Translations under genes and position numbers: made by a program | Notes under the pieces: generated by a model | What the model saw: only the letters and a program-made list of their open reading frames with translations | The model's database searches: none | What the model was told of the DNA's origin: nothing | In this document: piece by piece, positions 45,401-54,195 of the stretch | How the letters are laid out: every line of letters starts with the position of its first letter | Numbering within the stretch: the stretch's first letter is position 1 | DNA from: Meiothermus sp. | GTDB lineage: Bacteria > Deinococcota > Deinococci > Deinococcales > Thermaceae | Assembly (NCBI RefSeq): GCF_026004075.1 | Contig: NZ_BPIK01000001.1 | Span: forward strand, 407,501-471,500 | DNA length: 64,000 nucleotides | Reading direction: 5' to 3'

Positions 45401-48044
45401 CGCTGCCCTCCACCTCAAAGTCCAGGGTGACGGTGGAAAGCCGCCGGGGCTCGAGGATGGGCAGGGCCAGCAGGGTGGCCCTGGCCGGGAGGGAGGCCGG
45501 GGTGCTGCCCACAAAGGCCGTGACCTGGTTGTCGAGCGGGCCAACCCGTTCGGCCCGGGCCTCCAGCTCCAGCTCGCGCACCTCGCCGGGCTGTAGGGTA
45601 AATTCCAGGCTTTCCGGCAGGGTCATCCGCAGGCCCTCGGCGGGCGACTCCTGCAGGCGCAGGCTGAGCGGGTGATCGGTGGGGTTGCCGAGCCGGATGG
45701 TGAAGCGAGCCTGGCCGCCCACCAGCGCCCGGCCCGGCTCGACGGTTTTCTCGAGCTGCACCAGCACCCGCTGGAGGGTGTCGGGCGCGCTGGGGTTGCC
45801 GCCGTTGGAGGAAAGTTGCGCCAGGAACGGGCCCTCGGCCGCCGGGCCAAAGCGCACCCGGGCGGTGTAGGAGTGGGTGGCGCTGGCCCCGGGGGCCAGT
45901 TCGCCGCTAAAGACCGGGGTCTGCGCCACCTCCAGCCACTCGGGGTGGCTGTCGCGCAGCTCGTAGTTTAGGGGGGCCTGGCCGGCGTTGCGCACCACCA
46001 GGCGCACCTCCACTTCCTCCCCCGGCACCACCCGGCGCTTGTCCTGCGTGCGCGAGAGCTCGGCTACCGGGCGCAGCACCCGCACCTCGGCCTGGGCTTC
46101 GCGGAGGGGTTGATTGCTTTCGCTGAGCAGGCGGGCGGTATTGACCACCACCGCAGGGGCCTCGGCGGTTACGCGGGCGCGCACCTCGAGCACGCGTTCG
46201 GCCCCGGCTGGAAGCTCGAGCACCTCGTCGAGGTTGGGGCCTTGCAGTCCGCTGGGCAGGCTGTCCTGGAGGCGCACCCGGCCCGCCTCGTCGCCGGTGT
46301 TCTGCACCCGCAGGCGGTACACCACCGTACCGCCCACCGGGGCCGTGGGCGATAGGGCCTCCTTCTGCAGGGTGAAGGTGGCCGGCTGGATGATTCTCAG
46401 TTGGGCGCTGGTTTTCTGCCCCCAGGGGCCCAGGGTGGCGCCAACCTGGGGCTCGCTCTTGCACAGGGCTTTTGCCCGCACCTGCAGCACGGCCTCCCGG
46501 CCCTGGGCGATGGGGGCCACCAGGCGGGGGGCCTCGAGGGCTTCCAGGCAGGGGGGCAGTTCAAGCTCGAGGTCGGCGGGCAGCAGGCGCGGGAAGGCGG
46601 TGCGGGCCCGGGCGGTTAGAAGGGTTTCTTCCCCTACGCGTAGGGTGGTGGGGGTTGCTTCCAGGCTCAGCCGAACCTCCGGATAAACCCGGAAGCGCAC
46701 CTTCTGGGCCTGGCCGCCCTCCAGGGTGACGGCCTGGGGCCCCTCGATCCGGGCCCCGTCCAGTTGGGGCGCGAGGGGGTAGGTGCCCGGCGCCAGGCTC
46801 AGGCGGGCCCGGCCCTGCTCCAGCACCACGGGCTGGCCGTTCACCGCCAGCGGCAGGTCGAAGGGCTGCTCGTCTTCTGGCAGCACCAGTACCGCCTCGA
46901 TTTCCAGGGTGGACGCGGGCGCGGCGGCGGGAATTGTCGCAGCCGGGGCTGGTTTTTCCACCACATAGCGCACCAGGCCACCTGCACAGCCGAAGCGGGC
47001 GGTCTGAGCATCCAGGGCCTCCCCGCCTTCCACCTCCATCCGCACCAGGCGGTAGCCTTCGGGCAGGGCCGGCAGCCGAAGGATGCGAATTTTGTCGCCC
47101 TCCACGGCAGGGGTGATATCGAGCGGCTGGCCGCTGCTGTCCTGCACCAAGGCCTGCACCGGGCGTGGGGGCACCACCCGGAAGGCCGTTGGCTCCACCT
47201 CCATACAGGCGTCCACCCGGAAGCCGATGGTGTTGGAGTACTGGGTGGCGGCCGTGGGCTGGCGGAAGCCGAAGGTAATCAGGCCGGACTGTTGAATCTC
47301 GTAGTAGGCCCAGCTCCGGTCGCCGGAGACGGGGCGGCGCTCCTGGGTTCCGTCGGGCAGGCGCACCCGGCCCTCCATCTCCTTCTCGCCGTCCTCGTCG
47401 TAGAAGCCCACGCGCAAGGGCAGCACCTCGGGGCTCACCTTGAGCACGAAGGGCTCGAGCCAGTCCTGCCCCCGGATGGTGGCCACCGAAAGCGGGTTCA
47501 CTGCCTGAAAAGGCCGCACGTCGTAGAGCTGTAGGGTGGGGTCAATGAGCAGCTCGGCGGCCTCCGGCACGCTGGTCTGGATGCGGTAGCGGAAGGCGTT
47601 TTTGCCCAGCCCGGCCAGGCGGCTCTTGAGCAGGTATACCCCCGGCTCCACCGGTCCCCGGAAGAACAGCACCCAGCGGTGCGGCTCCACGCTAAAGTTC
47701 TCCTGGGCCAGCACTTTTCCATCCCGAATCAGCACAAACTCGGCCAGTATCTGACCTTGTCCTTTGTCATAGCGCTCGTCACCCAGCTCTTCCTGGCCCT
47801 TCAAGGCCCGGCGGTAGTCGGTGGGGTCGAAGCCAGGGGAGTAGATCTGAAGGTTCAGGATGGTGGGTTTGCTGACCACCACGCTGGCCCGCAGCTCCTG
47901 GATTTCCCAGCCCAGCGCGTCCCCCGGCGCGACGCCCTTGAGGTCGGTGCGGGCCTGGCCCAGCGCCACCGAAGCAAACAGAAAGAAAAGCCAGAAAAGC
48001 CCGCGATGGATGCCCGCTAGGGTGTCTTGGGTTCTTCCAAACAT
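42399..48044 (-). CDS. giant DUF11 protein with C-terminal outer-membrane beta-barrel, 1881 aa
   Basis: After a signal peptide (GLFWLFFLFASVALGQA) come several Ig-like domains, three DUF11-like domains at about 551-655, 656-735 and 758-850 (TLQKEALSPTAPVGGTVVYR, VVPGEEVEVRLVVRNAGQAP), further beta domains to about 1170, and from about 1177 a chain of amphipathic beta strands with alternating Tyr/Leu/Gly (for example FSLGLGAAYLP, FSVGGGLGYTW, FYLRLDFLGGSR at the end) that reads as an outer-membrane barrel of about 700 residues. It may anchor or export the other proteins of the operon. The start overlaps the stop of the preceding gene (TGATG) with GGAGGT seven bases upstream. Confidence 0.78.
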   Translation of the reverse strand: MFGRTQDTLAGIHRGLFWLFFLFASVALGQARTDLKGVAPGDALGWEIQELRASVVVSKPTILNLQIYSPGFDPTDYRRALKGQEELGDERYDKGQGQILAEFVLIRDGKVLAQENFSVEPHRWVLFFRGPVEPGVYLLKSRLAGLGKNAFRYRIQTSVPEAAELLIDPTLQLYDVRPFQAVNPLSVATIRGQDWLEPFVLKVSPEVLPLRVGFYDEDGEKEMEGRVRLPDGTQERRPVSGDRSWAYYEIQQSGLITFGFRQPTAATQYSNTIGFRVDACMEVEPTAFRVVPPRPVQALVQDSSGQPLDITPAVEGDKIRILRLPALPEGYRLVRMEVEGGEALDAQTARFGCAGGLVRYVVEKPAPAATIPAAAPASTLEIEAVLVLPEDEQPFDLPLAVNGQPVVLEQGRARLSLAPGTYPLAPQLDGARIEGPQAVTLEGGQAQKVRFRVYPEVRLSLEATPTTLRVGEETLLTARARTAFPRLLPADLELELPPCLEALEAPRLVAPIAQGREAVLQVRAKALCKSEPQVGATLGPWGQKTSAQLRIIQPATFTLQKEALSPTAPVGGTVVYRLRVQNTGDEAGRVRLQDSLPSGLQGPNLDEVLELPAGAERVLEVRARVTAEAPAVVVNTARLLSESNQPLREAQAEVRVLRPVAELSRTQDKRRVVPGEEVEVRLVVRNAGQAPLNYELRDSHPEWLEVAQTPVFSGELAPGASATHSYTARVRFGPAAEGPFLAQLSSNGGNPSAPDTLQRVLVQLEKTVEPGRALVGGQARFTIRLGNPTDHPLSLRLQESPAEGLRMTLPESLEFTLQPGEVRELELEARAERVGPLDNQVTAFVGSTPASLPARATLLALPILEPRRLSTVTLDFEVEGSAPFERLLLTHQPPAQSAYEPGSARLDGRPIPDPRQDEKGRLYFELPYQRQGQLTYQLRHREALGPIPEATLTAQVGDREVYLQGQQRLADLEKAQPIVVKTRDGFIQEPLPGSVFRSDKARVVLQTPNGLETRLSVNGTPIDSKFLGQATYDSALGLQRLEYYGLPLQPGRNLIEVQTPLGSDRVEVFLAGSPVRLEVRPLRLLADGRTPLELEVRAVDALGLASGFGPLNVEASQEPLEEDAFPLLSGYQVLLKDGVARLRLKPTATPTTLRLRLATGELQEQAEFFVLGRQNTLWQLQGSLGVRLGDSLEVFGLGRGYLESPLGPGLLQGALDGSLRFEAGQPRLQTGLRDQPDPTGRFPLTGSGQEASLPLRSDEPFALRYDQEAFSLGYYADKLGVFGLDGLPQGTALRLETRGRSPLGTGSASAPGGQSPLGTGSAGAPGGELALQGFVGYLPAGSRSERIVPDGTRYYRLSSPAEPGSEQVVLWIGSSQSRLERLKDYVLDADTGFLTLSRPLWPSDPDFQPVLLEVTYAPQGGHRALGYGAGVRWKAGDFSLGLGAAYLPTQGWRYGAEAAYQLPGFGVKVSYSRGSAERYGLEVSGKNGPLESNANLAYEGRLQGQAQVAYSLSEADRLSLEHQTDNNNRTGLLYTRRLSPSFSVGGGLGYTWEEAAWAGLGRLGFRSGPLNTELTHAQPFSLSQSASTRLRSSYAFDANLTAEADLVQTWGLGFSGVVGLKQKLAGANLSLAYQLPGAAGEGNRARFGLEAPLPLSENWSLNASAGYERSLATGADQSAFGLALRYQAQGFTATLGGETAWSAGQPKVVLRAGASGQLDEQQTLSLDASYQVVPTPEGRFTLAYALRGREASLLTYHRLSNVGELVLEGALAASYHPSPSLQLRPSSAYRLKLDDPAGHTYQLGLGGNHYFTDWLGLGAALYYQFQPGTQTSATAFSLEASFRVVEGLWLNAGYTFGGFTGLTPDTAPGFYLRLDFLGGSR
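44068..44151. repeat. tandem 2 x 42-bp repeat within the barrel-protein gene
   Basis: Two adjacent 42-bp units (44068-44109 and 44110-44151) differ at few positions and encode two copies of a 14-residue Gly/Pro-rich loop (SPLGTGSA.APGG). Unit number may vary between strains. Confidence 0.85.
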
Positions 48045-50785
48045 CACGGATACCTCCAGCGCACCTGCGGATCGGTCAGGTGAGGGGCTAAGGGGCCGTC
48101 CAGGTCGTAGGTCAGGGTCTGCCGGCCCTGGAATTGGGCAAACTGGAAGACCCGCTCACCGCCGCCGGGGAGGGGGTCGGTGAGGGTCAGGTCGTTGAGG
48201 GACTCGGCGGATTCCAGTACCAGTACCACCCGGAAGCCCTCCGGCAGCGGAAGCAGTTGCTTGCTGAGCCGCAGGGGGCCAAACTCCAGCACGGTCTGGC
48301 GCTGGGCGCGGGCCAGGCCTGCGGGGCGCTCGAGGGGGAAGTCGCTCACGGTCAGGCCCTCCACCCGCACCCGGTGGCGGTAGCCCGCTCCCTGGGCCTC
48401 GGGGTGGGGGAGGGGCGGGAAGGGGGCCGAGGCCGGCTCGAGCATCACCTCCCACACCCCGCCCGTCAGGTTGCGGAAGCTGTAGCGGCCTTCGGCATCG
48501 GTCAGGGCCTGCCAGCCGTTGCCGAGGACGACCCGGGCCCCCGGCAGCGGCACATCCAGGCCGGCGGTGTACAGGCCGTCGCGGTTGGTATCCAGAAAGA
48601 CCCGGCCCAAGAGCAGATGGGGTGCAGCCAGCGCACCCGGCTCGACCTGTACCGCAGCCGAGGCCACCGCGCTGGCTACCGCAGTTCCGCCTGCACTATC
48701 CCCGGTGGCCTGCACGGTGTTTTTCAGCTCACTGCCGGCCCCCGCCAGCACCCGCATGCGGTAGCGAACCTCCACCCGAGCCCCCGGGGCCAGGGTAAGG
48801 TTTTCCCAGACCAGGCGGCCGTTTTGCCGAACGGGTTCTGCGGGGCTGGCGCTACCGGCCTGGTATTGCAGGTGGGGGTCGGGGGTGTCCTCGAGGCGCA
48901 CCGTGAGGGGAACCTGCCCCACATTGACCGCGGTCAGGGTGTAGGTGAGCAGGTCACCCACCCTCACCTTTCTGGGCTCCACCCGCTTTTCCAGAAGCAG
49001 GGCCGCCGCCTGCACCCGCAAGGTGACGCTGTTGGATACCAGGGGGTTGCCAATTTCGGGGGAGCGCAGGCTAAAGCGGTTCACGATGGTCGCATTGTCG
49101 GGCGCAGCGGCGCTGACCCGCACCCGCAGGCGCAGGGTGAGGGTGCTCTGGGCCGCCAGTGTCAGGTTCCAGTGCACGGTGCGGGTTCCGGGGTCGAAGA
49201 CCCCCCCATCGGAGGCCGAGAGGAACTCGAGGTGGCTGTCCAGCACATCTTCAACCTGCACGTTGGGTACTGCGAAAGGCAAGGGATTCTCGACCTGCAG
49301 GCTATATTCCACCCCCTGCCCAGGACTCACGGCGGGCCCGCTTGAGCTGCTTTTGAACAGGACAATCTGAGAGAGATCCCAGACCCGCGCGACGCGATCC
49401 ACGGTGGGGTCGGTGTTGCCGGTGCTTCCGGAGCGGGCCAGCAGCCTGAACTCAAAAGCAGGTGTACCGGCGGGCAGGGCCGATATACAGGCCTGGAAGT
49501 CCAGGGTGTTTCCCGGAGCCAGCGTGATGGGGGTGGACAGGCCGCCTCCGCTCATGGTGCGGTAGGTCAGGTTCACGCCGCTGGGCAGCCCAAGGGCTTC
49601 CAGGGTGTAGGTGTCGGGGGCGTTGCCGCTGTTGAGCAGGGTATGGCGAAAGCAGTAGGGCTGCCCGGCCAGCGCCTCGGCCTCCTGCCGATCGGCGGTG
49701 CCTGCGGCCTGTGGGTTGCCGATGGGCCCCAGGGCGTGGGCGTACTCGGCGGCAACTTGCAACGAAACCTGGGTCTGGGCGCTGCTCTCGCTGGAGGTGG
49801 CACGGGCCAGGTTAATCCGCTCGCCCGGTGCGGCATCGGCTTCCACCTGCATACGGAAGCTAAAGACCGCCTCCTCCCCCACCTCGAGGCCGTCCAGCAC
49901 CAGCCGGAGGCCGCGCACGCTGGCGGGCTCGAGGCTGCTCCAGTTGGCCCCGTCGAAGTACTCCAGGCGGCCTTTGGCTGCACTGGCAGAGCCAGCCAGA
50001 TACACCAGGCCACTCAGCTCGGGTATATCCAGCCGATCCTCTACGTAGATTGACCCGGCGGCCCGCGCACTGCCCAGGTTCTGTACCCGTAGGGTGAAAC
50101 CCACGGCCTGGTTTTGGCGAACCGGGTTCGCATCCACCGACTTAACCAGGCTCAAAGCCGGCCCGGTGCCGATGCGAATCGAGCTAAAGTTGTTCTCATC
50201 GCGGGTACCGTCGGGGCAGGCGGCCACGGGGCTAATCAGCAGCTCATCACTGGCCGAAGGCGGGGTTTGCACGGCCATAATCAGGCGAGCTTCCTGTCCC
50301 ATATCCAGACGGAGGCTGTTCACCTCCGGTTCACCGGGGTCAAGCTGGGCGTTGGCGTTGGCATCCAGATAAAAACGTACGGCGCTGGGCGTCCAGGAAG
50401 CCCCGTTCTGTAGCCAGCTTAGGCTGAACGAAAAACTTTGGTTGCCAAGGTTTTGCAGGCGATAAGCAAAATAGGCGGTTCCGCTGGCCGGGGTGGTGGT
50501 GCGCTGGCCGGGGCTGACAAGGCTCCCATTGGGGGTCATGGCCGGAACGCACACTGCCTGTACCAGGGTTTCTACTTCGTTGGATAAATACACCTGACCG
50601 TTGACAATCGCCGCAGCCTGGTTGCGAATTACCGTTCCGGCGGGCGCGGCCCAGGCTATACTCATCCAAAACAGCACCCATACCAAGCCGACCCATAGGC
50701 TGGCCCTTCCAAAAAACACACAGTTTCGGACGGTATCCAACCCCAGGGTGTAGTGGGCGGCTTGTGCGGATGCAGGTATTTGCAT
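48044..50785 (-). CDS. secreted DUF11-type protein, 913 aa
   Basis: A rather long N-terminus leads into a signal peptide (LWVGLVWVLFWMSIAWAAPAG), so the annotated start may be a little too far upstream. The mature part has a series of DUF11-like domains (LSLVKSVDANPVRQNQAVGF near 225, VLFKSSSSGPAVSPGQGVEY near 490, LLLEKRVEPRKVRVGDLLTY near 610) and one SdrD/Cna-B-like domain with LGRVFLDTNRDGLYTAGLDV near 745, a form that may bind calcium. It is predicted to be exported without an anchor. Its stop TGA overlaps the start of the barrel protein gene, so expression is coupled. Confidence 0.78.
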   Translation of the reverse strand: MQIPASAQAAHYTLGLDTVRNCVFFGRASLWVGLVWVLFWMSIAWAAPAGTVIRNQAAAIVNGQVYLSNEVETLVQAVCVPAMTPNGSLVSPGQRTTTPASGTAYFAYRLQNLGNQSFSFSLSWLQNGASWTPSAVRFYLDANANAQLDPGEPEVNSLRLDMGQEARLIMAVQTPPSASDELLISPVAACPDGTRDENNFSSIRIGTGPALSLVKSVDANPVRQNQAVGFTLRVQNLGSARAAGSIYVEDRLDIPELSGLVYLAGSASAAKGRLEYFDGANWSSLEPASVRGLRLVLDGLEVGEEAVFSFRMQVEADAAPGERINLARATSSESSAQTQVSLQVAAEYAHALGPIGNPQAAGTADRQEAEALAGQPYCFRHTLLNSGNAPDTYTLEALGLPSGVNLTYRTMSGGGLSTPITLAPGNTLDFQACISALPAGTPAFEFRLLARSGSTGNTDPTVDRVARVWDLSQIVLFKSSSSGPAVSPGQGVEYSLQVENPLPFAVPNVQVEDVLDSHLEFLSASDGGVFDPGTRTVHWNLTLAAQSTLTLRLRVRVSAAAPDNATIVNRFSLRSPEIGNPLVSNSVTLRVQAAALLLEKRVEPRKVRVGDLLTYTLTAVNVGQVPLTVRLEDTPDPHLQYQAGSASPAEPVRQNGRLVWENLTLAPGARVEVRYRMRVLAGAGSELKNTVQATGDSAGGTAVASAVASAAVQVEPGALAAPHLLLGRVFLDTNRDGLYTAGLDVPLPGARVVLGNGWQALTDAEGRYSFRNLTGGVWEVMLEPASAPFPPLPHPEAQGAGYRHRVRVEGLTVSDFPLERPAGLARAQRQTVLEFGPLRLSKQLLPLPEGFRVVLVLESAESLNDLTLTDPLPGGGERVFQFAQFQGRQTLTYDLDGPLAPHLTDPQVRWRYP

Positions 50786-50846
50786 AGATTCTTCTTCATT
50801 TGTGCCCTGCGAGGGCGGATAGCCCTCGCAGGGGGGTGGTGAAAAC

Positions 50847-53540
50847 TTACTGCACCTGTACGCGGAAGCTGAGGGTGATGGTGGCCCCTGGTGGCATGGT
50901 GTCGGCGCTGGTAATGGTGTTGTCGCCGTTGGTATCTACGGCCACGTAGATCGACTGACCCGCCGACAGCGTAGTTGGAGCGGTTGCGCTCCAGGTGCTA
51001 CCGTCGGTCGAGTAGAGCACGGTGCCGCTGAAGCCGCTAATGCTGGCACTCACGCTTACGAAGCTGGTGTAGCTGGGCAGCGGATCGCTCACCACCACCT
51101 GGGCCAGGTTGCCCGTACCGATGTTCTGGGCGACCACGGTGTAGAGAATCTGATCGCCGGGCAGGGCGACCGCCGCATTAGCATCCCGGACGGTGGCGCT
51201 GCTGCCCACGTAGCTCACCGCGCTCTTGGTCAGGCGCAGGTCGCCGCCCACCACGGTGGTGGTTTCTGAGGCCGTGGCGGTGGCCGTAGTGCTGGCAACG
51301 GTGCAGCTTGCGGTCAGGGTATTGACGTCAGTTCGTCCGATGGGCTCGCCTGCGGGGGTCAGGATTCGTACATACACGGTCTGGCTACCGCCGTTGGCGG
51401 CTACCGCGACGCCACTCAGGCTGGGTGCCCAGGTGCTGCCATCCAGCGAGTACTGGTAGGTCCAGCCGAAGCTCCCGCCGCTACCGGAGATGCTGCAGGT
51501 CGCACCGCTGTTGGAGTTGTTGGTCAGGGTGTGGGTGTACTGGATGGTGCCGGGGCTGGTGACGGTTCCACTGCGGTCGGGCGTCAGGCTCACCTGGGCT
51601 ACCAGGTTCACATCCACTGCGCCGGCAATGGTGTCGCTTACGCCGGGCAGGGTGGTGCTGGTAATGGTCAACTGCACGTTGTCGCTGCTACCGGCGGTCG
51701 CATCCACTGGAGCTGCGCCGGCGGGCACCTGTACGGCTGCGATGAAGCATGCGGTGGTCCCCGCATTTACCAGGCTGCTGTTGCTGACCGGAGCCGGGGT
51801 AGGGGTGTCCATCACGCCGTCGCAGTTCGTATCGGGATAAAAGACCGCCGTCCAACCCGCAGGCAGGCTGGCCGTGAGGTTATAGGTATCCGGGTTGGCG
51901 CCCGTGTTGCTGACCTCGAAGGGGAAGTAGGCCACGCCACCAGGGTTGACCGCAGGGTTGTAACCGGGGCGGGTGTCGTTGGCGGGGTCGGGACCTTCGC
52001 CGCCGGAAGCCCCGTTGGTGTTATGGGCGACATCCAGGCTGTAGCCCGAGACCACCGTGGTCACGGCCAGGGTGGTTGCATCCACTCCGTCCAGCAGGGC
52101 GCCCACGCTACCGCTGGGGTTGTTCACCGAGGTTGCAGTCAGGGTGACGCTGCCGCCCGTGGTCTGGCTGGCCGGAATGGCGCAGCGCACCACCACGGTG
52201 TAGGTCGCACCGGCCGCCAGCGGGCCCACCGAGCCGGAAAGCGGGGTTACACCGTCGGACTGCAGGATGGTGCAGGCGCCCAGGGTGCTGCTGCCCAGGC
52301 TGAGGGTGAAGCTATCGGGGGCATTGCCGGTGTTTTGCAGGGTGGAGTTGAAGGTCACTGTGCTGCCGGAGTTGGCGCTTGCGATGGTCTGGGTATCGGC
52401 CCCGTCTATAGCGCTGGCCCCGGTGCCGCCGATGGCCACGCTGTAGCGGCTGGCGGCGGTGTTGTTGGTGGTGTTGGAGGTGGTGGTCTGGTTGGCAGTT
52501 CCGTCGTTATAGGCAACGGTGGCGGTGTTGGGATACGCGGTGCCAGCTGGGGCACTGGCGGGTACGGTGGCCTGGAAGCTGAAGGTGTACGAGGCGGTCT
52601 GGGGGAAGAAGGCCCCGCTGCCGCTAATGAACATTCCTACCCGGTTGGAGCCGTTGCCCACGAAGGGGAAGGTGGGGGCGGTGGTGCTCCAGGCGGTGCC
52701 GCCGTCGGTGCTGTAGACGATCTGGACAGTGCCAGCCCCAGCTGTGCCGGTGGGGGCAGCGGGTACGCTCAGGCCGGTGGGGATGGTGTCGGAGATCAGG
52801 ATGCCGGTGCCGGTGAGGCCGCTCACGCTCACGCCGCTGGCGGCACTGCCGCCGGTGTTGGCGCCGGAGATGGTGTAGGTGATGGTGCTGCCGGGGGCGA
52901 CGGGGCCTGCCGGGCTGGCCGACTTGGTGGCGGTGAGGATAGCTGCGGTGGTGGCGACAGCGCGGGCCCAGTTGTTGGTGTCGGTGGTGCTGGGGCTGCC
53001 CGCCGAGGTGCCCTCCAGGTTTAGGTTGCCAAACTGGCCGCTGGTAGCCGAGGCGGGAATAGTGCCAGCCACAATCACGCAGGCGCTGGCGCCCGGGGTG
53101 CCCTGGCGGGTCAGGGTGACGCTGGTGATGGGGGTGGTTTCGCCTGAGTCGAGCGTACCGTTACAGTTGGCGTCCAGGTAGATGTTGGTTCCGCTCAGGT
53201 CGAAGCTGTCGCCCGCGTCTTGCGCCAGGGTCAGGTTGATGGTATCTGTGCCGTTACCAGTATTACTGACCGTGTAGCTAAAGTAAACCGGGGCGCCAGC
53301 CAGGGCGGTGCGGGTCTGACCTGGAGTGGTGGTACTGCCGTCGGGAGTGATGCTAAAGCTGTAAACCTGCTGTACTACCGTGATGACCTGGTTGGAGGTG
53401 GTAGTTCGGGGCTGGCCAGCGGAGTCGATGTAGCTGGCCGAGGCCTGGTTGGAGATGTTGGTGCCAGCAGGCGTCTGCTGGGCCAGGGCCAGGCCCAGCA
53501 GCATCAGCGCTGCAAGCACGATGGGGTAGATTCTCTTCAT
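50847..53540 (-). CDS. secreted DUF11-type protein, 897 aa
   Basis: The protein has a signal peptide (KRIYPIVLAALMLLGLALAQ). The mature chain is very rich in Thr, Ser, Ala, Gly and Asn, low in charge, and made of repeated beta-sandwich modules with DUF11 features (ILTATKSASPAGPVAPGSTI near 195, NTGNAPDSFTLSLGSS near 410, LRLTKSAVSYVGSSATVRDA near 770). It contains Asp-rich loops such as YLDANCNGTLDSGE and DTNGDNTITSADT that may bind calcium. AGGAGG seven bases before the ATG fixes the start. It begins 15 bases after the stop of the small first gene. Confidence 0.78.
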   Translation of the reverse strand: MKRIYPIVLAALMLLGLALAQQTPAGTNISNQASASYIDSAGQPRTTTSNQVITVVQQVYSFSITPDGSTTTPGQTRTALAGAPVYFSYTVSNTGNGTDTINLTLAQDAGDSFDLSGTNIYLDANCNGTLDSGETTPITSVTLTRQGTPGASACVIVAGTIPASATSGQFGNLNLEGTSAGSPSTTDTNNWARAVATTAAILTATKSASPAGPVAPGSTITYTISGANTGGSAASGVSVSGLTGTGILISDTIPTGLSVPAAPTGTAGAGTVQIVYSTDGGTAWSTTAPTFPFVGNGSNRVGMFISGSGAFFPQTASYTFSFQATVPASAPAGTAYPNTATVAYNDGTANQTTTSNTTNNTAASRYSVAIGGTGASAIDGADTQTIASANSGSTVTFNSTLQNTGNAPDSFTLSLGSSTLGACTILQSDGVTPLSGSVGPLAAGATYTVVVRCAIPASQTTGGSVTLTATSVNNPSGSVGALLDGVDATTLAVTTVVSGYSLDVAHNTNGASGGEGPDPANDTRPGYNPAVNPGGVAYFPFEVSNTGANPDTYNLTASLPAGWTAVFYPDTNCDGVMDTPTPAPVSNSSLVNAGTTACFIAAVQVPAGAAPVDATAGSSDNVQLTITSTTLPGVSDTIAGAVDVNLVAQVSLTPDRSGTVTSPGTIQYTHTLTNNSNSGATCSISGSGGSFGWTYQYSLDGSTWAPSLSGVAVAANGGSQTVYVRILTPAGEPIGRTDVNTLTASCTVASTTATATASETTTVVGGDLRLTKSAVSYVGSSATVRDANAAVALPGDQILYTVVAQNIGTGNLAQVVVSDPLPSYTSFVSVSASISGFSGTVLYSTDGSTWSATAPTTLSAGQSIYVAVDTNGDNTITSADTMPPGATITLSFRVQVQ

Positions 53541-53555
53541 GTATTTTCCTCCTAT

Positions 53556-54074
53556 TTATCGCACGACAACGCGAAGCGTAAGGGTAAGGGCTTGTTTAGG
53601 TTCCATCTGTGGTATTACCCAGCGGGCGTGGGTGTATTCTTCGGGCTTAACTTCTACTTCCTTCTCTACCTCCTTGCCGTTCTCCACAACTTTGAGCTTT
53701 CGCTTGAGGGGGGGGCGACCATAGCTTTTCCCTCCGTCAAAGCTAAACTCAGGAACAATCAGGGTATCTCCCAGGCGCAAAGGCAGGGCGCTTTGGGCCT
53801 GGTAGGTGGTGGTGGGGGGGATGGGTATCACCAGGGCTACCTGGCGGAGCGGGCTGGTGAGGGTGTTCAGGGCGGTGAGCTGATACTCGATAACCTGGCC
53901 CGGCTTTGCATCCAGAGCGGGCTCGAGCCGCTCGACGGTACGGTTTTGCTCCTGCACGCTCACGACCCGGAAGGCCTTAAGGTCGAGCCGTACATCGCTT
54001 GCGGCTTGCGCCAGCACCAGACCGACCAGACCTAGCAAGACTGCTCCTAATCGCCACCCGAAGTGTTGAATCAT
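53556..54074 (-). CDS. small exported DUF11-like protein, first gene of surface operon
   Basis: The 172-residue protein has a signal peptide (WRLGAVLLGLVGLVLAQA) and one DUF11-like domain (LDAKPGQVIEYQLTALNTLT, then VALVIPIPPTTTYQAQSALP). The C-terminal part is charged (RKLKVVENGKEVEKEVEVKP). The ATG at 54074 is chosen because GAGGAG lies seven bases before it; the frame is open further upstream, but that stretch is the structured leader. It is the first gene of the five-gene operon and may be an accessory or assembly factor. Confidence 0.75.
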   Translation of the reverse strand: MIQHFGWRLGAVLLGLVGLVLAQAASDVRLDLKAFRVVSVQEQNRTVERLEPALDAKPGQVIEYQLTALNTLTSPLRQVALVIPIPPTTTYQAQSALPLRLGDTLIVPEFSFDGGKSYGRPPLKRKLKVVENGKEVEKEVEVKPEEYTHARWVIPQMEPKQALTLTLRVVVR

Positions 54075-54195
54075 TCCTGTTCTCCTCAAAAAAAACGACG
54101 ACCGACCTATGAGCCGGTCGCGCCACTGGCTCACTCCAGCCCCTGGGCGCCCGTGTGGGGTACTGGAGATCAACGCCTCTCAGAGTTTGATTCTA
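54075..54195 (-). promoter_or_regulatory. leader with terminator/antiterminator hairpins, surface-protein operon
   Basis: Read on the minus strand: a first hairpin (CTCCAG/CTGGAG at 54163-54168 and 54134-54139, extended by CCCC/GGGG), then TGAGCC (54128-54133), which can pair with GGCTCA (54110-54115). The same GGCTCA bases lie in a terminator stem (CGACCGGCT at 54112-54120 with GGTCGGTCG at 54099-54107) followed by eight Ts (54088-54095) and then GAGGAG. The two pairings exclude each other, the pattern of an attenuator or riboswitch. I do not recognise a known ligand class. Confidence 0.65.

Noticed and set aside
39025-54074. Possible CRISPR or tandem repeat array in the DUF11 region
   Set aside because: The repetitiveness is at the protein-domain level and in Thr/Gly-rich codons; there are no regularly spaced identical DNA repeats.
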